A stretch of DNA of 64,000 nt from Beta vulgaris subsp. vulgaris. Lineage: Eukaryota; Streptophyta; Magnoliopsida; Caryophyllales; Amaranthaceae. The notes under the pieces were generated by a model. It worked only from the letters and a program-made list of their open reading frames with translations, searched no databases and was not told the origin of the DNA. Both the position numbers and the translations under genes were made by a program. The stretch spans positions 7,535,056 through 7,599,055 of the forward strand of contig NC_079205.1 in NCBI RefSeq assembly GCF_026745355.1. The letters run 5' to 3'. Shown here one piece after another: positions 21,237 through 33,256 of this stretch (its first letter is position 1; each line of letters begins with the position of its first letter).

Positions 21237-22754
21237 TTATCAAGGTTATTGGAAATCAAAGTATAAGTAAGAGAGAAGAAGAATAAGAGCATCCATGGTG
21301 AATTGTGACAAACTGTTGTCGTAACGCGGTGCCCACTGCCATGTCTCGTGGTGGAGTCGCAATTCGCAAATCACAAACCCTAAGTTTGACTATTAATTTT
21401 GTGGTGAAGATAAGCTGAGTGTCACAAGCCTAAATAAACTGCAGGATGTTTAAGTTTAAAAAAAACCATCAGGTACCTAGGTATCCGGTTAGCCAAATAA
21501 ATTGGCACCCGACCTGACCCGGCAAAATTGCGAATTGTTAAAAAATGTACCCATTTTTAAGCGGGTTAACTAGGTCGGTGGCTTAAGTCAATCGAGCCTG
21601 GTTTTCCTAAACACCCCTAACGGTGACAAATTTTGGAGATAACTGTGAAGTAGAAGAGGAGGAGGAAGGAGGTGACGAGAACGACGATGAGGGAGACATT
21701 GGAGGAGAAAGAATGAGAAGAGCGAGAAACGAATGCGGAGGAGGAGAAAAGGTGGTGGTGATGTTGGAGTAGTTGCAATTGGAATTTCAAAATCTGATAT
21801 GAGATCTAATCTTCGCTTATAATTGGAATTGGAGTTGCAATTCGAACAAGGAATGTAAGAGAGAGAGACAGAAAGAGAAAGAGAGAGAGAAAGGGAGAGG
21901 TGGGAAGAAGGGTGGCTATGATGAGAGAAAAGTGAAAATTGTGTGGTTTTTGTGAGGATGTGGAAGAGGATGAGGGAAAAAAAACAAAGGAGGTTTTGGG
22001 TTGGAAATTAGTTGTTGGCCTAGGCGATTCTCCAGACTTATTACTAGTGTGAATTTGAAGTTTTAAATCGAACACTTGAGAGGAGTAAAAAAAATGAATT
22101 ATTGGCATTGGGCTGTACTTAGCAAATGATCTTCTAGTTCCTTCTAAAATTTCTACACAATAAATCATATTGTGAATTATTCATTAATGTAGCCTCGGCA
22201 TTACAAGACTACATGTATAGTTACTTGCAAATAATATGATATAGTCTCGTTTTCGAAATTTAGGTTAATGTGTAAGAATATAATCGATATAATTAAATGG
22301 TGTAGTAGTATTAATTATATAGATTTTAAAAACTTGAAGAGCGTTTTTTTTAATATAAGAGTACTAGAAAGTAGTACATGCTATCATTAGAATTAACCTG
22401 ATCACTATGATGAGTATTAACATATACATTTGTATTTAATAGAAGTATTATCTTATCTTTAAATAATTTTTTTCTCATAAAGAACAACATATGAGATCGT
22501 AGAGTAGTTGATTAGTGTAGGTGTACCTCAAATGAGAGGCTATAAGTTCGAATCTATAAACACACATATCTTTATTATTTAATATATCTTATTCGATTGT
22601 GTGAGGTAAAAGAGGCAGTACATATGAATATAATACAAAACTTCAATTGTCTGAAAAACGAAGAGAAATAATGTTAAAAAAAAAACAATATATGTGCATC
22701 AAACAGTTTAATTTCGAGCCTCCTTCATTTTACTGATAGTGACAATCTTACATT
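21237..22754. other. Intergenic, unassigned
   Basis: Contains a stretch of gggt/acccg phrases (21480-21620), an AG-rich microsatellite-like tract (21655-21900), and a weak tRNA-like patch at 22497-22556 (ending ataagttcgaatct) that may be an old SINE head. No frame is convincing. Confidence 0.4.
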
Positions 22755-23094
22755 AATTGACAATAGAGGTCTGAACTTTGGGTGATAATTTTTAAAAGGT
22801 CTAAACTACTGATTAACCTGTGTAGGTCCCAACTTTAGGGGGTCTTCACTTTTAGCGGGCCTCGACGACTTAAAACTGAAGATTTTTTTTAAATCTCACC
22901 TAGTCTCTTCTCCCTCAATTAACCCTTCTGATGTGACCCAAGTTTTACAAGTGATGACCTATTAAGCCAGTTTTAAGTCACTAAGACCCGCTAAAAGTTA
23001 AGACCCCATAAAGTTGGGACCTTCATAGGTTGATCAATAGTTCACCTTTTAAAAATTATCACCCAAAGTTCAGACCTCTATTGTCAATTTTTCC
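22755..23094. mobile_element. Palindromic Mutator-like MITE, copy 1
   Basis: Nearly a full palindrome: aattgacaatagaggtctga at 22755 is mirrored at 23070-23094, and the inner parts (gggaccta/taggtccc, ttttagcggg/cccgctaaaa) also pair. The left terminus has lost its outermost bases, and no target duplication remains. A better preserved copy is at 53303-53657. Confidence 0.8.
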
Positions 23095-24343
23095 TAATTT
23101 GTTATATCTTACTAATGTTTTAAGACATCTGATCGAGGTAGCTTTTAAGGGAAAAATTTGTAAAAAAAAGTGTAAAATGGTGATCTCACTCATCTCGTAA
23201 TTGTAAAGGAAAAAAAATAGAAATTAATTCAGAATTCCTAAGACAACTCTCATTCATGGTTATATTGTGCATCTAAATTGATCATCAACCATGATAAAAA
23301 AGAATTGCACTAACCTAATAATTTTGAAATAGGTCATCTTATGACCTATTTGAAAAACATGTCATGAGATTTATGAACAAGTGGAATGGAGACTTTTAAG
23401 TTTTTTTTGTTCTCGAAATCAAATTTTTAATTTTTAATATCTATAAAAAAGACAGATTAATAGAGTTAACTGTATTATATCAATGATTATATAATTAGAC
23501 AACGTATTGCTATACTTTTATTCGATTTTATTTTTGTTTTTCATTTAAATTTCCATACTTTAGGAGAAAGATGGAGATGGCGAACTTTATTTTGATCATG
23601 AGTGGGATGCATTTAGTAAAATTGATCGCAAGACATGATTAATTTGTTGAGGATAAGAAAAAAAAATTGAGAGAGAGAAGAATGACAAGCTTTTTTAGTT
23701 CATAAGTAACAACGCTCTAAGGTCCAGCATTTGTAGTTTTATAATATTGAATGTCACCATCAAGAGTGCTCTATGACTTGTTAGATTGAAAATTATATAT
23801 TAAGCGACAACAACAATAGCATGTTTGAATTTTTATTTCAAGTCACTGTTTGCTAGTTTTTAAAAACATCCTTATATCTTGCTCAAAAAAAATTTATAGA
23901 GCAATAGCAATGGTTATGTAACCACCTATTTACATGACTATGCAACTCGTAAAATTTTCATATGCTTCTCTATTGTTAAAATCAAAATTCGAAATATGCG
24001 TATTTAACTACCTTTATTTCTCTTATTCAAAAGTTGAAAAAAGATATATCTCATAAAAAAAGTTTACTTTGTTAAAGACACTTTTCTGCATTTTTCAAAA
24101 ATTATATATAGATATTTTGAGTGTCTTCTGATTATATAAAGAATCTTACAACATTATTTTGAACTACCATTTGATACACTTCTATACTCCATCTCCTTTT
24201 TTGTGATTGACGAGTAGAACATTGTTACGGCGTCATAACTCTATATATACTCGCATTACGTCAATCTACTCAGATTGAATAGGCAAGGTCAATTGAAAAT
24301 AGGAAAATAGGTAATGAGATTGTCCACCTTTAAGATACCTTTA
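23095..24343. other. Intergenic, nothing recognised
   Basis: AT-rich sequence up to the left LTR of the copia element. No conserved frame seen. Confidence 0.5.
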
Positions 24344-24489
24344 TATTAGATTGTATTATATTGTGTATCTCATAGTTATGTTAATATGTTATTAGTTTCC
24401 TTATGTAGCTTAGTCATGTTTCCTAGTTTGTATGACTATATATTCTTAATGATAATCCTAACCCTAATCAGGGGATTCACTATCTATCA
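24344..24489 (+). repeat. 5' LTR of the copia element
   Basis: Differs from the 3' LTR at only two internal sites by eye (g/a at about 24375, c/t at about 24447) plus the terminal base. Ends in tatca directly before the primer site. Confidence 0.88.
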
Positions 24490-24502
24490 TGGTAATCAGA
24501 GC
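24490..24502 (+). other. Primer-binding site (tRNA-iMet type)
   Basis: tggtaatcagagc immediately follows the 5' LTR. It equals the usual iMet primer site tggtatcagagc with one inserted a, which would weaken priming. Confidence 0.85.
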
Positions 24503-24617
24503 AAGGTGATTTATTTTCTCCTTCCTCCCTCTTCCTGGACCGCCGGCAGCCACGTGCGCCGCTGCCCTCCCATCTTCTTCTCTAAACACATCCGACTCCC
24601 CGCCATTAGCCTCAGCA

Positions 24618-26070
24618 ATGGTCGGTGATACCGATTTTGATCATCTCTCCAATGACGTGGTCGTTGACAACTCCTCTTCGAGTAACTCACACCACAAACC
24701 TCTCCACCCGGTTTACATCGTGAGCAATATTCAACACAAGGTGCGAGTTCTCGACGGCACAAAGGTCACCTATTCCTCATGGGTCAAACTATTCAAACTT
24801 CATCTTCGTGGCTATAAAGTGCTTCACCATGTTGATGGCACGCCACCTCCGGTTTCCACAGATGCCGCCTTCTCCACTTGGCAAGAAATTGACTCCCATG
24901 TTTTACAATGGATTTATCAATCCATCTCCGATGACCTTTGCTTGCCCAGTCTTGATGATTATTGTCATCGCCTCAAGGAATTAGCCGACCAACTTTCGGA
25001 TGTTGATTGCCCGGTCACTCCTAATAGACTTGTTCTTCAACTTGTTCGTGGTTTACCACCGGAATTTGACATTGTGGCCTCTTTTATTAATCAACAAGTT
25101 CCGTCGTTTGAAACGGCGCGAAGCATGCTCCAATTGGAGCAACAACGCAAATCTATGCGTGAGGTCATTGCCCCTGCTTCGGCCGCCCTGGTGGCGCCAC
25201 CCTCGCCGCCGTCTGACAATCCTTAATGGTCTGACCCACCGTCACATCCTCAGCCGCCTCGTGGTGTTCGCACCACCAGACGCACCAACAACAACAGTCG
25301 CGGGCAACCCCGCGCTGCTACTGCTAGACCTGCTGCCTCGGTGCAGCCGCGACCCTATATGCCCCCCTACCCACCACCTTACTACCCATAGTGGCAGCCT
25401 CCTGCCCCATATTAGAATGTGCCCCCTTGCCCGTACCCCACTCAGTCCGGTTGGGCACCACCGTAGCAGCCTCGTGCGCCGCAATGGCGTGGCTCTTCGG
25501 CCCGCTCACAACAGCCCCGTGGCTATGGTCAAGCTCACCTCACGGAATTTGATGCTCTTGAACCTACGGATATTGGCGCCGCTTTTCAGACTATGTCCCT
25601 ACACTAACCTGATGATTCTTGGTACATGGATACTGGCGCATCCTCTCACTTGACTGCGGATTCAGGTACTATTGTCCCTTCTTCCAATTTGAGTACTATT
25701 CGTTCTATTTATGTTGGCAATGGTAACTCTATTCCAGTTATTGGTTCCGGTACATCTCATATCCCTACCACCACCTGTCCCCTCACCCTTAACAACGTCC
25801 TATATACGCCTCAAATCATTAAAAATCTCATTTCAGTGTGTCAGTTCACTAAAGATAACAATGTGTTTGTTGAATTTGACCCTAATAGTTTTTCCGTGAA
25901 GGACCTTCAGAGTGGGAATACCATTATGAGGAACAACAGTAGAGGGGACCTTTATCCTGTTTTATCATCTTCATCAGCTCATCCATCTCACTCTGCCCAC
26001 ATCGTCCAGTCTTCTCATGATTTGTGGCATGATCGTCTTGGTCACCCAGGGCCTAATGTCATGGATTTTC
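24618..26070 (+). pseudogene. Copia gag, protease and pre-integrase, one frame with stops
   Basis: From the ATG at 24618 a single frame runs to the nested insertion at 26070 with no shift, broken by stops at 25224 (taa), 25389, 25413 and 25464 (all tag) and 25605 (taa). The gag part has the UBN2-type blocks YSSWVKLFKLHLRGYKVL and LDDYCHRLKELADQL, but about 40-50 residues usually between them are missing, joined in frame near 24945. The protease starts with the catalytic DTGASSHLT (25629). The pre-integrase block HDLWHDRLGHPG is at about 26018-26053, just before the insertion. Gag packages RNA and the aspartic protease matures the polyprotein; this copy cannot make it. Confidence 0.88.
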
Positions 26071-26636
26071 TGTTAGGTGTGATCAATGAGAGAACCGGAT
26101 ATATCACTCCAAGGCAAGGAATCTACGCTTTCCTATTAGTTTAATTTCGCCCCTCTAGGATCATAGGGTTACCACAAAATAACTAATGAGATACAATGGA
26201 GATGTAATTCACTTATATGATCAATCAAAGTGAATTCTAATTAACCTTGTATTTTGGATTGTGATTTACACTCTATGAAAATTAACTAGAAATTCAAAGA
26301 GCAAGCAAGTGTCTAGAGGATAGAACACTTAACATTTTTTTTTCTCTTTCTTCACAAGTGAACTACAATGGCCTATTTATAGCCATCAACCTAGGATGCC
26401 ATTAGTCACAAAGGAGTGATGAAACACCATTGAAGAACTCATTAAAATCTTAATTCATTAGCATGTTAATGAGTATTAAACCCCATGTAACATACTACAC
26501 TTAACCATCAAGATTAATGCTAAATCAATGACTAGTAACATCCCTCATAATCAACTAAAATCCAAGAACACAAGGTATCCAATGTTGTTTCATTGCCTTG
26601 TACACTTAAGTCCATTTATGTATAAATGTTCCAACA
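26071..26636 (-). repeat. 3' LTR of the nested element
   Basis: Starts tgttaggtgtgatcaatgag and ends ttccaaca on the plus strand. About 20 differences from its partner by eye. Confidence 0.9.
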
Positions 26637-28332
26637 ATCCTCCTCCCATTTATAATATAAATGGCTAACGACTTGCACAAAATTATTCACAAAACAACAT
26701 ACTTGTGCATAAATAAAAATCTCATAAAGATTGAATTCCTACTTAGTATATGTATACTTTACGCTAACTCCAATTGTTATGATAGACTAAGCTTTGAATC
26801 AAACAATCACTACGAATTATCGAAGATACAATACACACAAGTACTAACAAAAATTCCTTTAACCCTCTACACCTTTGACGCCATGGTGTCCATATCCATT
26901 CATGAGTTTCCCAAGTTAAGCCCCTAACTTGGTGAAGCGGCCAAACTTCTTACTCATATAGGTAGACTTTATAGAATAATCATTCTTGCAATATGAGCAT
27001 CCTCTAAAAGTCTATTAAGAAATAAATTTCCAACCTCCTTCATTGCAATATTGAGCAATAACCTCGGGATGATTTGCTAATTTAGTGCTCCAAATTACTA
27101 AGTAAAGTTGGATCCTCATTGAATTCAAGATTTAGCGGTGTACTAATCGTTGAATCGAGTTTTATTTTACTAGTAATTTAAGTTGGGCATTCCACCCCTT
27201 CACAATTTTTATACTATTTTAACTTGACAACACTTTGGCCCAAAGATTTTTCCAAGTTAAAATGAACCGTATAAAAATTCAAGATTGCGACTCCATGTTA
27301 TATAAAATCAAGTACATAATAGTGTCGCATTTCCATGTGCTATGATTTACAATATAAACATGATAGTGTACCCCATCGATAAAATAGAAGTATATCACAA
27401 TAAGTAGTGATATGATACATGGACTAGCCACAAAATCACTTCACATATCAAATGAATATCACTCCATCTATTTAATTTACATGACAATTGTTATAGTACT
27501 TGAAAATGCTCCACAAACTAATTCTTGGATTTCCAAGGAATTACACATCCAAGAAGAAACACCTCATTTATGAAGAATAAACCTCCTCCACAAAGAAACA
27601 ACATTTTCATAAAGAATAAACCTCCATGAAAGTATCATCTTCTAGTAAAAAATACCAATTCCTTAATCCATGACTTAATTTGTATCAAAATATATAATCC
27701 TTCTTATACCAAAAGCCATATATTTTCGTTTTTCAATCAAGACATGTCACTTAAATAAATTAAGTCAAAGATAATAAATTAAATAATTATCTTTTTTTTT
27801 TATACTTATACCAAGTATAAAGGCTTAATTTATATGCATAAAAATACATTTCATAAATCAATATCCAAGTATAATATTTCTCCTCCCATATATATACAAA
27901 TTTTACCATATGACCATATGTTACCAAATTTGATATATAAACACTTCTACTTTTGATTTGATTTATCATGAGACCATATCTCAAAAATTATTGTGAAAGT
28001 AAACATCACAATAAACATACTATCTTTACCAAGAAAAGTACTCCTAATAATCTTAGAATATTATCATTATTGAATAAAACCATATATCATAGAACATTGT
28101 TAACAAATGCACATAGTTCTATTAAACCATAAAACCACATCAATAATTAAATTGACCATCATGCATATCACATGAATACGTAGAACAAAAACAATTATGA
28201 ATAGACATGCATTTTACCTTTAACAAATACTAACCATAGTACATAGAAGAAACCATATCCAACTCTTGGAAATTCAAGACCCATATCCTTGAGAGGTGAA
28301 AACATATCCAAAAGAAAATTAAACTAATAGAT
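26637..28332 (-). other. Interior of the nested LTR element, non-coding
   Basis: Strongly AT-rich, with short frames only on both strands. No gag or pol motif found. It probably serves as packaging and spacing RNA of the non-autonomous element. Confidence 0.6.
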
Positions 28333-28902
28333 TGTTAGGTGTGATCAATGAGAGAACCGGATATACCACTCCAAGGCACAGGATCTACCCTTTCCTATTA
28401 GTTTAATTTCACCCCTCTAGGATCACAGGGTTACCACGAAATAACTAATGAGATACAATGGAGATGTAATTAACTTATATGATCAATCAAAGTGAATTCT
28501 AATTAACTTTGTGTTTTGGATTGTGATTTACACTCTATGAAAATTAGCTAGAAATTCAAAGAGCAAGCAAGTGTTTAGAGGGGAGAACACTTAACATTTT
28601 TTTTTTCTCTTTCTTCACAAGTGAACTACAATGGCCTATTTATAGCCATCAACCTAGGATGCCATTAGTCACAAAGGAGTGATGAAACACCATTGAAGAA
28701 CTCATTAAAATCTTAATTCATTAGCATGTTAATGAGTATTAAGCCCCATGTAACATACTACACTTAACCATCAAGATTAATGCTAAATCAATGACTAGTA
28801 ACATCCCTCATAATCAACTAAGAGCATCCAAGAACACAAGGTATCCAATGTTGTTTTATTGCCTTGTACACTTAAGTCCAATTATGTATAAATGTTCCAA
28901 CA
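28333..28902 (-). repeat. 5' LTR of the nested element
   Basis: Same sequence as 26071-26636 at about 96-97 % by eye, with small indels. Confidence 0.9.
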
Positions 28903-28907
28903 TTTTC

Positions 28908-29348
28908 TTAGAGTTAATTTACGCATAAAATGTAATAAAGGACGTGGTTCCTATCTTTGCAACTCTTGTCAAATTAGTAAGCACAAAAGACTTTCGTTTT
29001 ATGATTCTACTTCTTCCACTATTGCTCCTTTTGATATTATTCACAGTGATCTATGGACTTCTCCTATCTTAAGCAAAAGTGGTTATAAGTATTATCTTGT
29101 GCTCATTGATGATTTCACGCACTATGTGTGGTGTACCCTCTCAAATATAAGTCTGAAGCGTTTACTAAAATATTGCAATTTCACACCTATATTCGGACTC
29201 AATTTAATCTCAATGTAAAATCTTTTCAATGTGACTTGGGTCGTGAATTTGATAACACCACATTTCATCAGTTTGCCCAAAATAACGGTCTCTCTTTCCG
29301 CTTCTCATGTCCTCAAACTTCATCTCAAAGTGGTAAAGCTGAAAGAAT
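28908..29348 (+). pseudogene. Copia integrase, N-terminal and core part
   Basis: Continues the copia frame after the nested LTR element. Visible are the zinc-finger remainder (CNKGRGSYLCNSC..SKHKR), the first catalytic aspartate (IHSDLWTSP), LVLIDDFTHYVW, a frameshift at about 29130, then the second aspartate in FQCDLGREFDN (normally CDNG.EF) and, at 29338, the glutamate region KAERM. Together these give the D,D-35-E order of retroviral-type integrases, which join the cDNA to host DNA. The hAT element interrupts it at 29357. Confidence 0.85.
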
Positions 29349-29356
29349 GATACGTC

Positions 29357-30838
29357 TAGGGGTGTTAATGAGCCAGGGTGGCTCGCAAACTGTTCGAGCT
29401 CGGCTCGGTCAAAGCTCGGTCAAAGCTCGGCTCGAGAGGGCTCGACTCGAGTTCGGGATCGGCTCGAGAACTTAACGAGCCAAGCCTGAGCTACCTTAAG
29501 CTCGGCTCGAAAGCTCGCAAACAGGCTCAATAGTTTTTTTATTACTAAAAATATTTCATTAATGTTTAATATAAGATAAAAAAAACATTATTTAATAATC
29601 ATGGTTAAAAGCTGTCATGTTAGTAGTCATAATATTTTCAAAGTTGTGATTTTTGATTTGAATAACAAAGTAGATATAGCCCGCTAAATTTCCACTTGTA
29701 TACTTTTTCGCTTCATGGTTTGGGACAACTAGGGGTTGAGGTGGATCCAATATTTTAAGTTTGAGGGTCTTGAACAAACCATCTAATTAATCAGAACATA
29801 TTGAGTATAATGAGATATCAAACAATAATTTTATAACGCACATATTGATAATGAGAACCAAGTTAAGCTCAAAGTTTATATTGTTCATGCCAGCTATTAG
29901 ATTTCATTATATTATTTTTTCTTCACACACCATCTATCTTTTTGGCATATGTAGCACTTTTACTTTATTTAAAAAATGGGAAAATTTAACTATAATACCT
30001 CAAACACACAACTTTGCCTATTAATTTCTTAATTACTTATTTATTAACTAAAAAAGTATAAGGAATTGATAATTAGATAGTATACAAAGAGAATAACTAG
30101 TTCAAATACTACATAATAATTTTTGTACTTAGTCAAATTTAGTATATAAAAAGTGAATGTAGTCGAGTAATCGGATTTATTTGAGAGAAAATAAATTAAT
30201 TGTTAGAAATGTATGATTGAAAATCACTTGTTAAATACTTAGAGCACATAAAAATAAATGAATATGTAGTAGTCTTTAAGTTTTTTTTTTTTTTAAAATG
30301 GATAAAAATCAGAAAAAAGAAAAAGGGAAGAAGTATTAGAAATGAAAATAGAAAAAGAAAAAAAAATAGAAAAAGAAAAAGTAAACTACATAAGATAAAG
30401 AAAAGGAAGTAGGCAAGTTAGTAGCAAATGTTCAACTACCGTAAAAGAAGAATGTGGCAGATCACAGATGCAATATGCATCCCACATCGACAGGTTAATG
30501 TGAGGAAAATGCTTCACACTCTATAAAAGTAAATCCTACAGCTAGTATTTCCCTACAGCACCTATTTGTTTGGCCTTTGCTAACAACAACTGTTTAAAGA
30601 ATGGGCCTTCGAATTATCAAATATTTGGGCTTATGATACTAACTTCGGTTGAAAGTGAAATTTGAGCTTTTCGAGCTCGAGCTCGAGCCGAGCTCTAATT
30701 TTTGGGTTCGAGCTCGAGCCGAGCCCAATATTTTAGGCTTGACGAGCTTCGAGCTCGAGCCGAGCCTAATAAAATATGTTTTCGAGCCGAGCCGAGCCTA
30801 GTTAGGTTCGGTCTCGGTTTGGCTCGTTAACACCCCTA
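29357..30838. mobile_element. Non-autonomous hAT element in the copia integrase (1482 bp)
   Basis: The ends are taggggtgttaatgagcc (29357) and its near-exact complement ending at 30838. The 8-bp flanks gatacgtc (29349-29356 and 30839-30846) are identical. Both subterminal regions carry dense ggctcg/cgagcc and agctcg repeats, plausible transposase-binding sites. The middle is AT-rich with an oligopurine tract (30280-30420) and no transposase. Removing the element and one TSD copy restores the integrase frame. Confidence 0.93.
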
Positions 30839-30846
30839 GATACGTC

Positions 30847-31616
30847 GCTTAAATGAAAGGGTGCTTGCTCTTCTTTATCATGCTTCACTCCCATCTTCCT
30901 TTTGGGTTGAAGCTCTTCACACGGCCGTCTACCTCCACAATATTCTCCCGATCAAATCTCTTCGCTTCCGCTCCCCCACCTTCATTCTCTATCGCAAACA
31001 ACCTACCTATGGCCACCTCCGTGTCTTTGGTTGCTTGTGCTATCCTAATCTCTCTTCCAAACGGCCTCACAAACTCGCCCCACGCTCTACTCGATGTGTC
31101 TTCTTGGGATATCCTTCCAACTATCGAGGGTACCGTTGTCTCGACTTATCTACGGGTAAGGTCATCTTGTCTCGTCATGTCACATTTGATTCCATATCAT
31201 ACTCTCACATCTCCCTCTCCCTCCCTCACCTCCTATTCTTTCTTGGATCCCGATTTCTCTTCTCAATTCCCCCTAACTCACTCTCACACCTCTTATCCCT
31301 TTACACTTGGGCCCCCGGCCTCCTCGCCCTCTCCTCAGTCCCCTCCATCTCCCCATCCCCGTGACACTGTTCTCCACCCCGACACTTCCCCTCTCATTCA
31401 CCACCCTGACCCGAGCCCTCCCCCGGCCCCGAGCCCTCCTCCGGCCTCGAGCCCGCCTCACCCTCACTCCCCGGCCACCTACCTCCCATCACCCTCCTCC
31501 CTTAAACACATCCTCCCCTCCTGCCCTACCCTCTCCCCGTCAGCATCCTCTCACCCGAACCCTCCACCTCCGCTTCCTAAACCTACCCGAGCCCCTCCCC
31601 CCCCCCCCCCCCCCCC
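30847..31616 (+). pseudogene. Copia integrase C-terminal part and proline-rich linker
   Basis: After the hAT element the frame reads LLYHASLPSSFWVEALHTAV, then the GKGY-like core block HLRVFGCLCYPN and VFLGYPSNYRGYRCLDLSTG, ending with SRHVTFD. These are the standard copia integrase C-terminal motifs. From about 31190 a proline- and serine-rich linker follows in shifting frames. It contains a run of 20 C residues at 31597-31616, a likely site of frame slippage. Confidence 0.85.
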
Positions 31617-33256
31617 GCAACATGACCACTCGCTCCCTACATGGCATTTTTACCCCTCGCCGCATCCTTGACCTTCACATTACCACCAAACCACCCCTAT
31701 CTCCCCTACCTAAATCCCACCTTTTTGCCCTCCGGAACTCTAACTGGAATAAGGCCATGCAGGATGAATATCCTGCTCTTATTGATAATCATACTTGGGA
31801 CTTAGTTCCGCGGCCCCCTGGTGCCCATATTATTCGGAGGTTGTGGTTATTTCGTCGTAAATTTCACTCTGATGGTTCTTTGGCTTGTTATAAGGCTCGT
31901 TTGGTTGGTAATGGTAAAACTCAACAGGTTGGCCTTGATTGTGATGAGACTTTTAGTCCGGTTGTCAAACCGGCCACCATCCGTACAGTTCTTGGGCTTG
32001 CGGTTTCTCGTTCTTGGCCCATCCATCAGCTGGATGTCAAGAACGCCTTTCTTCATGGTGACTTGAAGGAAACTGTTTATATTCATCAGCCTCCTGTTTT
32101 GTGAATCCTTCACAGCCTCATCATGTGTGTCAACTGCGAAAATCCCTCTATGGTCTTAAGCAGGCACCGCGTGCGTGGTATCAGTAGTTTGCTACATTTG
32201 TTTTATCACAGGGTTTTCACAGTAGTGTGTGTGACACATCACTCTTCGTTTATTGACAAGGCACCGAAATGGCATATCTTTTACTTTATGTTGATGATAT
32301 TATATTGACCGCCTCAAGCACTGTTCTTCTCACTCGCACCATTAGTACATTGTCTCGTGAATTTGCTATGACTAACCTTGGTTCTCTTCACCACTTTCTT
32401 GGTATCACTGCTTCTCGTAGTTCTACAGGTCTATTTCTGAGTCAGGAACAGTATGCCAAAGACATCTTAGCTCGATCCTCTCTGACTGGTTGTAATTCCT
32501 GTAACTACTCCTGTTGATACCACCTTGAAGCTCAATGCCACTGATGGTCCTCATGTCAAGGACCCCACTTTGTACCGCAGCCTTGTCGGTGCTCTATAGT
32601 TTCTCACCTTCACCTGCCCGGATATCGCCTATGCTGTCCAGCAAATCTGCCTCTTCATGCATGCCCCTCGTGAGCCTCACTTTCACTTTCTCAAACGGGT
32701 GCTTCGCTACCTCAAAGGTACTCTTCATCATGGTCTCAGTCTCTCGGTTTCTACGTCTCACTCATTGATTGCTTACTCTGATGCTAATTGGGCTGGGTGT
32801 CTTGATTCTCAACGCTCTACTTCGGGATACTGTGTATTTCTTGGTGACAACCTTGTCTCCTGGTCATCCAAGAGACAGGCCACTGTTTCTCGGTCTGGTG
32901 CTGAGGCCGAGTATAGGGGTGTTGCCAATGTTGTTGCCGAGATCAGTTGGCTCCGTAACTTATTACTTGAGCTTCATCTCCCTATCCGTCGTGCTACTAT
33001 GGTCTTCTGTGACAACATCTCTACTGTTTATCTCTCTTGCAACCCCGTGCAACATCAGCGAACTAAACATGTTGAACTCGATATTCATTTTGTTCGCGAA
33101 AAAGTTCAGGTTGGTCATATCCGTGTCTTGCATGTTCCTTCTGAGCACCAGTATGCAGATATCTTCACCAAAGGATTGCGCCGACACTTTTTCACTCGCT
33201 TTCGTTCCAGCCTAAGCGTTTGTCCTCCTCCCGTTCCGACTGCGGGGGTGTATTAG
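31617..33256 (+). pseudogene. Copia reverse transcriptase and RNase H
   Basis: The RT begins with the [20 protein letters not shown] block (31746), then [20 protein letters not shown] and [14 protein letters not shown]. Frame changes occur near 32100 and 32505. The catalytic box LLYVDDIIL is at about 32278. RNase H includes SYSDANWAGCLDSQRSTSGY-like sequence (32777 on), the CDN motif (33010) and KHVELDIHFVRE, and the frame ends at the 3' LTR. Stops at 32185 and 32597 are TAG where relatives have CAG, and 32254 is TGA where CGA is likely. Together these enzymes copy element RNA to DNA; the copy is dead. Confidence 0.88.

Larger units (their letters stand above)
26071..28902 (-). mobile_element. 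Non-autonomous LTR element nested in copia pol
   Basis: Direct repeats of about 566-570 bp (26071-26636 and 28333-28902), both TG...CA, flank a 1.7-kb interior without coding capacity. The 5-bp duplication ttttc (26066-26070 and 28903-28907) proves insertion into the copia frame, which resumes at 28908. A purine tract (gggaggaggat on the minus strand, 26637-26647) abuts the left LTR, so transcription runs on the minus strand. A standard iMet primer site is not visible inside the other LTR. It fits a LARD/TRIM-like parasite using helper proteins in trans. Confidence 0.92.

Noticed and set aside
19456..21622. One large hAT element carrying the SINE and Mutator-like copy 2
   Set aside because: End-like words exist on both sides, but the flanking 8-mers (ttagcgac and acggtgac) agree at only about half the positions.
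22497..22556. Possible tRNA gene or SINE head
   Set aside because: Only a B-box-like word is reasonable; no cloverleaf, no tail, no target duplication.
25000..25653. 217-codon frame overlapping copia gag
   Set aside because: Out of frame with gag and protease; an overlap artefact.
30853..31671. Proline-rich 272-codon frame
   Set aside because: Shifted reading of integrase and the linker of the copia element.
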